The notes beneath the pieces are model-generated. The model made no database searches. It was not told the DNA's origin and worked only from the letters and a program-made list of their open reading frames with translations. From positions 2,247,481 to 2,311,480 of the forward strand of contig CM041203.1 of the NCBI GenBank assembly GCA_023078555.1: 64,000 nt of DNA. The letters are read 5' to 3'. Positions 50,865 through 61,873 of the stretch are shown one piece after another. The position numbers and the translations under genes were made by a program. Position 1 is the stretch's first letter; each line of letters begins with the position of its first letter. This stretch comes from Ulva prolifera (taxonomy: Eukaryota; Chlorophyta; Ulvophyceae; Ulvales; Ulvaceae).

Positions 50865-53395
50865 ATGGCTGCTGTTGCGAGTATATCGTCTGCATGTTGT
50901 GCTCGAAGTGATGTGCCAATTCGATCATTGTCAGAACAAAGCACAGCTCAGCCCTTGGCATTATGAGCCCGGCGCACGTGCAGTGGCGATGGGCCGCAGC
51001 TCCTCGACAAATTCAGGCCAGGTCCGAGCCCATGAGGCTCACAGGCAACTTCAGTGGCCATGCGAATCATGTGCACTTCATTGGCATTGGTGGCAGCGGC
51101 ATGCTGCCACTTGCCTTTCTTGCCGCAAGGCAGCATATGAAGGTGTCGGGTTGGGATGATCGACAGACCAATGCTTGCGCAACCCTCCGGGCATCTGGCA
51201 TCGACACTAGGCTCAGCCTTGCTGACTCAGCCGCACCTGATGCCATTGTGGCGTCAGCCGCCATCGACTACAATCATAAGGAGCTTGAAATGGCAAGGTA
51301 ATCAAGGTCAATTTGTGAGTGTAGCGTCTGCTGGTCTCGAACTGTTTGTTTATTTCTGTCATCCGTGTCGACCCACAGGCAGAAAGGCATGACTGTGATG
51401 TCGAGGCAACAATGGTTCACTCAGGCACTGAGCAAATACTGCCAAATAGCAATTGCTGGATCTCATGGAAAGACCACCACCACTGGGCTGTCAACGTTCC
51501 TGCTGCACCAGCAGGTGTGCCTTGACGCGGTCTTCCTTGCTCGGATTTTCAGCCCCCCTGGAAACAAACCGCAGACCGACGCACAAGTCGAGAATGCGTT
51601 GCAGGATCACCGTGTTCCCTTCGTGTGCGGTGGAGAGGTTTATCAGCTGCCATTGTCGCTTATTGCAAAGCCAGCACACGCGTGCCCCACTCAGAAGCAG
51701 GCATTGGTCATTGAGGCTTGTGAGTATAATGAAGCATTTCTTGGACTGGAACCAATGGTAGCTGTTCTCACCAACATAGACCACGAACACATCGACTGCT
51801 ACCCGTGTGCATCTGACCTACCGCCCATATGCACCTGATGTCAACAATAATCGACGCGAAGGGGGGTTACGTTTCCAGCTTACGCTGGCGGTCCATGCAG
51901 GACCATACAGCATGTAGATGCTGCTTTCCACAAGTTCTTATCACGGATTCAACCAGGCGGCTTGCTAGTAGCTTGTAAGGATGACCCTGGCTGCTGGCGC
52001 GTGGTGCAAAGCATGATTGCCACAGGACGGCTCCGAAGCTGGGCGGAGTTCCCTGATGCTACTCAGGAGCGGCAAACAACATGCAAGTGGGTCATCGCGT
52101 TTGGCAGTACACCAGATTGTGATGTTCAAGTTACACACATGGCCAAGCCTGGCCGATCAGCTGCGAATACGGCATCACACACATTGACCTGGCAGGGCTT
52201 TGCCGCAGAGAGCGACAGCCCGACGATGCAATGCTGCTTTGAGGTGCAGCTTGCCGGGCAGCATAATCTGCTGAATGCAACAGCCGCGATTGTGGCATCG
52301 TCCGTGTGTGTGGTGATGCAGAGCATGAACTGCGCGACAGCAGGTCAGGCTTTGTCAGAAGGTAACTCATCACTCTGAAGAGTCACGGATCTTGTGCAGG
52401 CTGCTTACCAGACCCGCTGTCGGAATGGTTCACGTCACGGGTCTCGCGTCAAATTTTGCATGGGAGCGTAGTTGCCAGATGTCACAGTGTGTCAAGGGGT
52501 TGTCTGAACAACTCACAATTGTGGCATTCAACTACTTCCCAATCATGAGCATGCCTTTGTATGCTCACACAGCAGCATCAGAACAACCGAGCTGATCCTG
52601 ATGAATGCAAACATGTCTTTGGAAATTTGAATGAACGTGTGACTGCTGCATGCTACACAATGCGCTCTGGGCAGTACAGACACAGTCTGGATCACATGGT
52701 AGGTTCTCACTCACAAGTTCTCAGGTGACCATGTGATGGTGATCAATGTGCTTCATGCAGGCCAAGAGATCCTGCACAGAACTCTAGCACAAGCTTGTGT
52801 GCACATACAAGACTTTGTGGGGGTAAAGCGGCGGATGCAGCTTCTGTGCGGCTGCAGCGGAAGCCACCTTTTGAAAAGCCTCACCAACATCGCTCCCATG
52901 GCGTCTAGCGTCCGGGCCTGCAGTGCTGGAAGCCATGTCCATGTTTATGACGATTATGCCCACCACCCCACTGAGATTGCAGCGACCTTGTCTGCAGTCC
53001 GAGAGAAGCATGCATCAGCAGCCGTGATTGCGGTGTGGCAGCCGATCTCCCGCGGGCGGCTCTCCAAATTCATGCACCAATTCTGCACCGAACTCCAACC
53101 CGCTGCTCATGTGATCATCGCTCCAATAGACACATCAAGAGAGGCTGTAGATGCTGACGCAGACGCCAGGCTTGTGAGTGAAGTCTGTGCAAGACTTAAT
53201 CATTCAGAAAGAAACGCACAGGGACAAACTAATCGGGCTTTCGCTGCACATGAAGTTGAATCTGTCCTTCGATTCATCCACAGATGCGCATGTTGCACCT
53301 GGCAGGGCAGCCCTGGCACAGACATAGCAGTATTGTTTATGGGGTCAGGGGATATCACACACTCAGCCTGCACATTATCAGACCTACTCTCATAA
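50865..53395 (+). CDS. murC: UDP-N-acetylmuramate-L-alanine ligase (MurC)
   Basis: MurC adds L-alanine to UDP-MurNAc, using ATP, in peptidoglycan synthesis. The likely start at 50865 (MAAVASISSACCARSDVPIR) looks like a plastid transit peptide. The next exon has VHFIGIGGSGMLPLAFLAAR (UDP-binding Rossmann loop) and VSGWDDRQT, VASAAIDYNHKELEMA. Then come the ATP P-loop CQIAIAGSHGKTTTTGLS (51440-51490), ALVIEACEYNEAFLGLEP with VLTNIDHEHID (the central-domain EACEY and TNID motifs of Mur ligases) and a QLAGQHNLLNATAAI block (52240-52290). G^AC joins across a 440-base intron to DFVGVKRRMQL, then VHVYDDYAHHPTEIAATLSA and MGSGDI close domain 3. The bacterial QPHxYSRT motif is here WQPISRGRLSKF, with the His replaced. 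The gene implies peptidoglycan in the plastid envelope, as in glaucophytes, mosses and some green algae. Confidence 0.92.
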
Positions 53396-53436
53396 GACAC
53401 GGAGCCACTGTCTGTGTTTCTGAACAAGAAGCACGG

Positions 53437-55902
53437 TCATTGGGAAGACTCATCATGCAACAAGTAGTACTGCAACGCCTTAGCCACGCCATCCTCGTCA
53501 TTGCTTTCGAAAACCCGATCAGCAACATCCTTCACAGCATCCTTTGCATTTGCCACAGCAACAGAGACTCCTGCGTTGAGTAGCATCTCGTAATCGTTCA
53601 TGCCATCGCCGATGGCCAGCACGTTGTGAGGCTCCAGGTCTGCCACCTCCAGGTAATTGCGAATACCTTCCCATTTATTTATCCCTGCATGGCATAACTG
53701 GGGATCTAAGACTGGTATGCTCAGCCAATGGCAGTCCGCCGTGGCTCGCAACAGACAGGGTGCATGCTCTATTGAAGACAGGCATAGATGATGCTCATGA
53801 GCACGGACTGTGAAATGGCACAGCTTTTATGATGAACATCGTTGGCTACCTAGATGTGTGCATCTAGAGATGCTGATGCACATCACAGCACATTCAAAGC
53901 ACTACCAACAGACAAACTCACCTCGAGGCACGATCTCGAGCATTGAATCAACAGCTTGCGTTGTGTCGGCCGTTGTGCCTGCCATCATCCGCTCCATCTC
54001 TGGCTTCACCAAGTCATCAATCTCATGTGGCTCTGTCATAAATAGCAACTTCTTGACTTCAGGCCCCGCAAGCAGGTCCTCTAGAGGCATCACCTGTGAT
54101 AGAGGCTCATAGTACCGAGTGTGCAGCTCCTCTAGGTAAGGGGTCATGAATGTTGCAGCGCAAGTGTCCCCCAAAAAAGCACAGCATGCTATTCGCTTGT
54201 CCTCTGCAAACCGCAACGCAGCTTCCACCACGTCCCACTCAAGAGAGGGCCCTTGTAAGAGTGATCCGCATGGCCCATACGTTGCCAGCCCCTGAAGGAA
54301 CACCCCCGGACCACCATGGTACACGAGTCCCCCTGAGCCTGCAGGAAACATACATGTGGCCCAAGGGTGTAACCTTTCCGCATTGGTTCAGATTGATGTT
54401 CAACACCCGTGAAAATCCATCACATGGAGCATGCCAGGAGAGGTCAAGCACATGCCATGTACAGCTGGTGACACAGGTGGCGTCCTGAGGTGGCGGCTGC
54501 AAAGGCGCCCAGCACATCGGTCACGTACAGGTGTGTCGCCGTGCATACAGATCACACTTTGATTATCAAATGCCGCACCAGTCAGGCCTGCTGCAGAGCA
54601 TGCAGACAGAGCCGCTGGTCGGGCCTTGCCGGTAGCCAGCATCACAGTGACCCCCTCTAATGCCAGGCATTCTTTCAGGATTTGCGTTGTCAAGTGGCTG
54701 ATCTGTGATGCGCTGTTTAGCAAGGTCCCGTCCATGTCTAGGCACACGAGTTTGACGTCGTGTGCATCCATGGCAGCCTCTCTACTGCTGCTGCTAGATA
54801 CCCCATGCACCCTTGTGGTGGTACTCCCCGATGCTTCATCGCTCTCATCACTACCTACGGCATCGATGAGCCCCATGCCTTTCCAGCCAAGCTGCTGCAT
54901 GATGGCCACTTCCTGCTGTGCCATGGTGTGTGCGGCCTGGGGCCCGATCTCATGATCATAGCCCAGCAGATGCAGAATCCCGTGCACTAGCAGCACTCTG
55001 ACTTCATCATGGAGTGTGTACTGTGGCCCTTCCACCTGCTGGCGCTCTTGGGCCTGACGGGTCGCTGTGTCCAGGGATATGATGATGTCACCGAGGGTGA
55101 CTACGGGAAGATCCTGCATGCAGCTTTGGCCACTAGCAAGCTATGCAACTCCAGATTCTGCAAGCTGATTCTTCACAGAGGACCTTTGATCCACATCTGA
55201 CAGATGATATGATCAAACAGGCAGCAGGACAAGGGGCGCACAGCGGAATACTCATCTTGGGGGATCTCAAACGAGAGGACATCTGTTGGCCTGTCCAGCC
55301 CTCGCCATTCTTTATTCACCGCAGTCATATATTCGTCATCACACAGCACAATGGACAATTCATGAGTTTCTGCATTGCGATCCATACGTGACTTCACATG
55401 GGCAGGCAAATGCAAGCGCCACGAAAACGTGAACAGAAGCGCACTTGCAGACTGGGAGAATGCGATATCATCCGGACTGCAGGTGCTGAGAGCAGCCTTG
55501 ACTAGTTGCAGCGCATCCGCCTCGATGCGCTCCACCACAGCATCTTGGTCTCGCTGACTGCACGTGAGATTCCACTGGAAGCAAGAGCACGGCCGCAATT
55601 GGGTATTCACCGTTACACAAGCAGGTGATAGCTGGAGAATGTGCGTACGGCACGCATGAAGCTGTTGCTTCGATCGAAACTTGTACTTCGATGGGGGGAG
55701 CTTCAGACTCTGGAGCGTTGGCAGCTGCGGCGCCCCGACTAGCCTGCATTGTCATGCTGCGAACCAAGCTGCGACAGCTTTCGAAAGTGTTGTGAGGGGT
55801 GTGCCGTTTGTGCGACTGTAACGGGGAATCTACACGGGGAGCCTGCGCCAGGCCGAACATGCGCGCTAAGCGCAGGCGAACGGACGGCATGCGGGCCATC
55901 AT
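53437..55902 (-). CDS. Plastid YbeY endoribonuclease fused to a Cof-type HAD hydrolase
   Basis: YbeY is a metal-dependent endoribonuclease that matures rRNA 3' ends; plants carry it as an N-terminal domain fused to a HAD phosphatase (Arabidopsis At2g25870 type). The start at 55902 (MMARMPSVRLRLARMFGLAQ) has the Arg/Ser/Ala composition of a transit peptide. YbeY motifs: HELSIVLCDDEYMTAVNKEW with RGLDRPTDVLSF near 55260-55350, and the zinc motif HGILHLLGYDH (HxxxHxxxxxH) near 54990. HAD motifs: I, LVCLDMDGTLLNS (about 54715-54755); II, VMLATGKAR; IV, VLAIGDGMNDYEMLLNAGV near 53590. Middle exons (53900-54350) hold the Cof cap (HEIDDLVKPEMERMM). Stop at 53437, only 41 bases from the MurC stop on the other strand. 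It likely acts on plastid rRNA; the HAD substrate is unknown. Confidence 0.9.
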
Positions 55903-55955
55903 TGTGTATAGATGTGCGTTCTACACCCCAGGCGACATATACAACGATAAAAACG

Positions 55956-56690
55956 ATGCAAATAATGTCAAGGCATGCGGATGCCACCCCCAGGGCAGAG
56001 GTGCAGATGACGCGAGGAGCTGGTGGCGTAGCCTTGAGTGCGGCAGCGCGCAGGGAAGCTTTCTCCAACCGCCATACAAAGAGCGATGTCAGATGGGGCA
56101 TATCTTCTGTACAGAATGCACACACGCCGCACATTCACTCCGCATCAGGCGACTTGAGAGCTGCAGTGCATGTGCACGCCGCGCCACAAAAATTCAAACG
56201 AAACGGACTGTGTCGGCAGAGCTCTTCGCATCTGCATGACGATGGCCAGCCCATCGTTGCGCAAAATATAGACATGATTATGGAGGCATATCCCTCGATG
56301 TGAAAAGCGCGCAGGGGCCGATGATGTATAAGCCATTGCATATGCGTGGTAACATGTGCACGCCTGAGTCGTGCAGCATTCAAGCTATGTGATGTCTGGA
56401 GAACGCCTCTCAGAGAACAAGCATGTAATATGAATCATTAACAGTTCCGACTCGCCAGCCTTCTCTGGCGATCTACATGTGATGTAACGACACAGCCTTT
56501 GTACAAGCGTCTAAAGAAACATGATCAAATGCAGCAGAATGCACATTCGGGCCGCAACCCTGGTACACCACGTGCAGCTTCAGCTCCGGAGCTTGCAGTT
56601 GTTGAGGAAAGTGGTTCCCTCCACTCACTATCTCTGGAATCGGCGTTCTCGAGCCAGCGCAGCTTTGGTAAATTTGATGATAACCACTGA
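55956..56690 (+). CDS. Unidentified gene, divergent from YbeY-HAD
   Basis: The ATG at 55956 (or 55965) opens a frame QMTRGAGGVALSAAARREAF, SNRHTKSDVRWGISSVQNAH, then QPIVAQNIDMIMEAYPSM, ending near 56300. A second exon after acceptor near 56490-56502 reads RLKKHDQMQQNAHSGRNPGT and LHSLSLESAFSSQRSFGKF, stop at 56688-56690. The join between the two is not settled: the obvious GTGAAA donor gives a frame clash. The protein is basic and Ser-rich with no recognised domain. The start lies only 53 bases from that of YbeY-HAD, so both would share a promoter. Confidence 0.45.
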
Positions 56691-56872
56691 ACGCTTGTAA
56701 GGCTCGACCTTTTGCATCTTCCATGCTGCATCGACCCTGTATGCACAGAAATTGTTGATGCTGACTTAACTTGCACCCAAGTGCAGACGTAACACTGCAA
56801 GCAGCGCATGCACCGAATTCTGACAATGTGTGTGTAGCAGCAAAACCAAGAATGCAGTGTCAGAACTAGCGC

Positions 56873-57781
56873 CTAACGGCACGCAGTTGTCGCCATGATC
56901 AGAGTCCTGCATGACAAACGTGACGCTAGCGAGGCACGCACTCTGCCGGAAAGCCACTGCTGACCAAATACCCCTTGACGATTCCTGCCACAAAATATCC
57001 AGGCGTGTCCAGAGGTGATGATACCTGCTGGGCCCGGATAGGCTCTGACATGAACTTTGTGAACTTGGGAGTATTCTCTATTAGATAGAAGGTGCCCTCA
57101 TTCTGAACACATCGTAGACGATCAGGCAAGCACAGTATGCCGAGATGCCTTGCATTGCTGGCAACCTCTATGTCCTCCATAGTGCACATGAATCCTCGTG
57201 ACAGCATCCATCTGGTACGGGCGAAAATACATGGAGGTGGTAAGCACCTCATCGTCTCGTTGCAAGGAATCAGGCTGCTTCCCAAACAGATACGGCCACA
57301 GCAAGCTGCTTACTTGTCTCACTACTTCGAGAACGGTGACAGGGCGCATGTGCATGTGCGAGCGGTCCCGCCTGCACCAGATGCCACATTAGTCGAAAGT
57401 CTCTACAATTTGACATGGTATACAAGAATTCATAGATCAGGGCAGGTGGGTGTATCCCGATAAGATCAGGGAGCGCGATCAAGTCTGACATGCAAACAGC
57501 ATATGCCGCAGAAGCGTGCAGAACAGACAGCAAACGCACCTGTTGCTTACGATTTCGACAGATCTCCGACCAACTTCGAAACCAGCATTCATGAGTCTGC
57601 TGATGACTTCCTCATGCGAAGCACTGCGGGCGACGGTGTACTGCACTAGCTCTGACAGCAGATAGGCCATGCTGCTAAGGCTACATTGCGCCACCTGCAC
57701 GCGACATAAACAGCCATCAGCTAGGCTACAAGTGAAGTGCTTTTGCCTGGTTCCTGCAAATGTGCCATGCACACAAGACAT
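56873..57781 (-). CDS. TRAPPC5: TRAPP complex subunit TRAPPC5 (Trs31/Bet3 family)
   Basis: TRAPPC5 is a core subunit of the TRAPP Rab-GEF and tethering complexes of ER-Golgi traffic. An exon begins after acceptor GCGTGCAG near 57692: VAQCSLSSMAYLLSELVQYT, then RLMNAGFEVGRRSVEIVSNR, matching VSLSAFALLFSELVQYCQNR...LGRQVGARVLD of human TRAPPC5. A middle exon gives SSLLWPYLFGKQPDSLQRDD (human WKALFGKEADKLEQANDD), then GTFYLIENTPKFTKFMSEP and YFVAGIVKGYLVSSGFPAE (human SFTAGIVEAVLTHSGFPAK). A possible 35-base intron leads to a short end, TLIMATTACR, stop 56873. The first exon lies upstream, between 57800 and 58250, and was not found. Confidence 0.8.
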
Positions 57782-58300
57782 CTCTGGGCGCGTTCACCTC
57801 GCGGTCAGTTTTCCCCGCTCTCCTGTCCATTGTGTATATTCTCAAAGCTATGGCATCATCTCGTAGAAAATTCCCAATATATCAGTTATTGCGACAGTAG
57901 CGCGCTCGATTTATAGCGGCAGCAAGTATGATGTAGCGGACACAAGTCGATGACCCGATTATAACCAGAAAACGGTCGCAATGCACATTGTTTGCACAGT
58001 AAGCGAGATTGACTTTCGTCAGAGTCATTCCTTCTGTTATGATCAGCACAGTTTCTGCCGTGATCAGATGTGCATTTGGCCACTTGTTCATGCATATCCG
58101 CGTTCAGTTCCACTTGTAGCCATGTCCACAAAGCGCTTGCATCTGCATGGTGGTAATCACACTGATTGTAATGTTTCGAAGCTTGCCCCTGCCACGTCTT
58201 ACCAGTAGTTGTGGCGTTTGTGCGAAAATGTGAGTGATATTGAATCATGCGTCAACCAGGCCTGTAGCGGAATTGTGCTGAATGTTGCCGCTCCCTGAAG
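57782..58300. other. Spacer with an expected TRAPPC5 5' exon
   Basis: About 500 bases. The first TRAPPC5 exon and the promoter of the next plus-strand gene should lie here, but no frame is convincing. Confidence 0.35.
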
Positions 58301-58531
58301 GTTGCCACAGCTGCTGCGGTCTGCGCCCGCCTGTACGGCAAATCCCATGAACTTCGTCTTGACGCACGAAAAAAATTGATACAGACTCTGTCACGGATGG
58401 TGGTCCCTAGATGCTCTCGAGTATCTGATGGCAGTCACGCGGAGGTGGCGATCCAGTCGCCACCCGTGTGCGCATGTCGACAGCTTCAGGACAGAACAGC
58501 AGAGCAGGTGGAGGCTGAGAAAACGGATCAG
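58301..58531 (+). CDS. Exon of an unidentified plus-strand gene
   Basis: After acceptor CCTGAAG the frame reads ATAAAVCARLYGKSHELRLD, ARKKLIQTLSRMVVPRCSRV and RTAEQVEAEKTDQ, ending at donor CAG^GTCAGA. The codon pattern and Lys/Arg/Glu balance look coding. A following exon from about 58610 could end the protein (LLVVTLMILRLVAPL, stop), giving a hydrophobic tail, but another frame (APIGVLAAPSVSNMSLRQKI) is equally open. No family recognised. Confidence 0.35.
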
Positions 58532-58764
58532 GTCAGATGTGAACGTTTCGTACAAACACCATGCTTCATGGCATGGCAGCTGCATACAAGCTTCTGGTGG
58601 TTACTCTCATGATCCTGCGGCTGGTAGCGCCCCTATAGGAGTGCTGGCGGCTCCTAGTGTAAGCAACATGTCGCTGCGACAGAAAATTGCAAGCAGACAC
58701 GTCCTACGTAACATCTACATCACTGGAATCTCGAACGAAGACGATTTATTTGGCAGTAGCTTCG

Positions 58765-60999
58765 TCATGATGCTTTGTCTGGAGCAGTGCGATCACTTGG
58801 TGAGCTGGCAGCAGTGGCTGCAGGGGGCGCCCCGGAGTCGGCTGGAGCGGCGACTTTGGCTGCAAGTTGCTGCAGCGACGCTTCCAGGTTAGCCATTTTA
58901 TCCTCATTGAGACACAGACGCTCCTCGACCATGCCGATGACTTGCGTCATCATGTCCAGTTTCCCAACAATGTGCTGCAAGGTGTTGGCAAGTGCTGGCT
59001 GCAGCTCACTCAGCGCCAGCGGCGCAGGCATTTCCAACTCGTACTCGCCTGGTTGTGACCTCAGGACTGCCGCCTCGCTCTGCATTGGGCCAGATGATGA
59101 GACAGTGCTGTGGCGGATGCATGGCCGGCTTGCAGAGAATGCTGTGGCAGTCACGCGCACCCCTGAGCTTGGCCTCGTGGATTGGCCATCACGTGGCGCA
59201 GTGGCAGAGCGCTGTGATCCCCCAGCTGCCACGACAGGCACACTAGCCGCGGCTGTGCTCTCAGCAGCTTGTGGATCCTTATCCTTCTGCTCGCTTGCTG
59301 CAGGCGGTCGGGGGAAAATATCTGTTTCATGCTCCAATTGCGTCTCTCCGCGCTCAATGTGGCTCAGTACAAAGTCGTCCAGATGCCGATCGAAATTTGT
59401 TCTCCACACCATCACCTGCAGATTTGGGAAGATTTAGGTTCGCAGTTCAATGCAAATGAGGCTGGCTGTAGTACACTTCTTGAGGTACCTCGAACAAAGC
59501 TACGGGTCAGATCAGCAGTTGTAGTGGTCTAAGCCAGCGAATTCTGCAGGCTGACTCTACAGAATCGGATGCAAAGGACACTCCCAAGTTGAAGTGCGTG
59601 AGAGCCTCATGAGAAGCATGTACATATGATCACTGTAGGTACTGGCCACAGTGCATAACTGTGTGATGCTCTCGATGCTTGCTGCTCCTGCCAAACCAAC
59701 ACATATGTCAGCGTATCAAGCACAGACGAGACCCCAGCAACCCACGATTGATGTATACCAATGGCTCCAGGTGAGGTGTCTCAGCCACGCCATGGTCCAA
59801 TTTGGGCTCAGGATTGACCCAGAACAGACGGCACCTGTTCATCACAGCCAGCGGACGCAAAGAAGTCTCCAGCAGGTGAGAAGCAGCAGTCATAGATTGC
59901 TCCTTCATGACCATGAAGGGTATAGAAGAGCTGCCCCTCCCGAACGTCCCATATTTTCAGAGTCGAGTCAAGGCTAGATGTCACCAAGAAGTTGCCACTC
60001 GGATGCCATGCCACCTTTGACACGGCTCCAGAGTGTGCAGAATAGCTTTGAATCAGTTGATTTGAACTGCACTACAGAAGCACTATTGCATGGTGCCACA
60101 GTGGCAGCGAGCACATACAAACACGCCAGCAAGAGCTGTGCAATGCAAGCCGCACCGGATATCCCATACTCGAATCACTTTATCTGTCCCTGCAGATGCA
60201 ATGCATGTTCCATCGGGGTGGAAAGCGACGGTGTTGATGACACTGTGGTGGTCATCGTAAAGCCGCAGAAGACTTTTGGTGCTGATGTCCCACACACGCA
60301 TGGTTTTGTCATCCCCACCCGAGACTGCTAGCCTACAATCTGGACTAAACTGTGCTGATCTCACCCAGTTCATGTGGCCACTGAGGGTGAACATGAATCG
60401 CTGGGTTGGCAGGGCCCAGACCTTGACGGTTTTATCGTCTGATGCTGACAGCAGCATGCGACCATTTGATGCGAAGTTTACGCAGCGAACTGTAGCTGAA
60501 TGAGCTGAGATTGTGGTCGACTTGCCTTCCCTGCATACACAAGTCTCTCATCAACATGAAGGTGCTGATGGCAGAGCTCTGTGCTGCAGAGAACGTTGGC
60601 ATTACTTGTGAGTGCGGCCAACTTACACAGTAGGCTTCCATAGTCGAATCGTCTTATCCTTCGATCCAGAAGCTATCTGCCCCGAAACCTTCGAGAAATC
60701 AACACTGTACACACTGCCCTGCAGATTTGCGAAAGTTCGGTGTTCTCAGTACTCTGCAATCGCTGCAGTGCTGTGCATAGTACCATCCTTGAAAAGCTGG
60801 AACATGAGAGGTCACGAGAGCTCACTTTGTGACCAGCAAATCGATAAGCTCGAAGCTGAGGCTTGAAGTTCCAGACCATGACACAGTTGTCCATGGATCC
60901 AGACACCAGCTGCTTCATGGTCGAATTGAATGTGACACTAGTGACAGCGTCTCTGTGCCCACGAAATGATCGTTGAAGGGTTGGATCTTCCGGCTGCAT
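58765..60999 (-). CDS. POC1: POC1 centriolar WD40 protein
   Basis: POC1 is needed for centriole and basal-body integrity. ATG 60999 gives [20 protein letters not shown]; exon 1 ends at 60826 after [20 protein letters not shown], nearly the human POC1B text MLWNFKPHARAYRYVGHK. Further repeats: [80 protein letters not shown] and [18 protein letters not shown], seven WD40 repeats in all, then [13 protein letters not shown], the family's propeller-closing motif. The last exon (59415-58765) has a variable Ser/Pro/Ala region and the conserved C-terminal POC1 coiled coil ([40 protein letters not shown]). Intact over full length. It shows that the organism builds centrioles. Confidence 0.95.
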
Positions 61000-61626
61000 G
61001 CCGCGTCACATGTTCGCCGGATGCTGATTCCACACGGACTCCCATCGCTTGTGGTCTCCGCACTCACGTCTACTGCGAAGCCGGAGCAGGTGAGTGCAGG
61101 AACATACCACATCTGAAAACCCTTGCTGAGGGCGTAGCTGGCCCTGCTTTCGTTTCTGCATGTCTTGCACCATCGTGTTCACCGCTCAATCAACGCGGGC
61201 ACCGCTGCTCCCGAGCTGACGTGCAGCAGAGTACTCAGCGATGATACGTTTAAGCAACGAAACGTGAGTAGTTTAATGATGTGGTTTTAGCCCAGCCATG
61301 TGGCATACAGATGCTGCGCGTTTACCCATCCTGTATGGGATTTAAATTGTCCGTCGCACGTACGGCACTACACTTTGAATTCACACGCCACGCGGCCACA
61401 AAAGATGCGACTCCAAAGAACAAATGCTCACATTCAAGTCTGCTTGCAATACCTACTGTCCATCGTGTGGAGCTGTCTTGACAGACATCGGCCCGGCTGC
61501 AGTGTCCACCAGTGTCTCGGTCTACACTGGGACAAGGCCAAGGTATCACAGCGTGTCCAGCACGCAGGAGCGACCCACAAGATTACATGATCCTTAAAAA
61601 ATGCTTACATGACGTAGCTGAGGCAG
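61000..61626. other. Spacer between POC1 and ARP7
   Basis: It may hold an ARP7 5' exon near 61505-61542 (VHQCLGLHWDKAK, acceptor GGCTGCAG, donor AAG^GTATCA), which would join in phase to the exon at 61627. No other signal is supported. Confidence 0.3.
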
Positions 61627-61752
61627 TTTACATGTTCCACCGGGGAGCTGATCGACTGGCGCCGCGAAGCAGACTGTTTCGAACATGCCCAGTATGAGCC
61701 GGATGAACTAAAAGATCCACCATACAACGAGCAGGCAGCGTATGGCTTACCT
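61627..61752 (+). CDS. Upstream exon in phase with ARP7 (possible N-terminal extension)
   Basis: Acceptor GAGGCAG then FTCSTGELIDWRREADCFEH and AQYEPDELKDPPYNEQAAYG with LP, donor CCT^GTGAGC at 61753. Joining to acceptor CCTCAG at 61808 gives RTTLIADTTARELKDNSITL in the ARP7 frame, running into its first ATG. A separate short gene ending here is the alternative. Confidence 0.4.
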
Positions 61753-61873
61753 GTGAGCATTTAGTGAACATGCATGAAGCGTCTGATCTGGATCGGACGT
61801 TCCTCAGAGGACGACCTTGATTGCGGACACAACAGCCCGCGAGCTAAAGGACAACTCAATCACTCTAGCGCTG

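Noticed and set aside
58775-59437. 220-codon plus-strand frame
   Set aside because: Antisense of the POC1 C-terminal exon, whose coiled coil is a clear family match.
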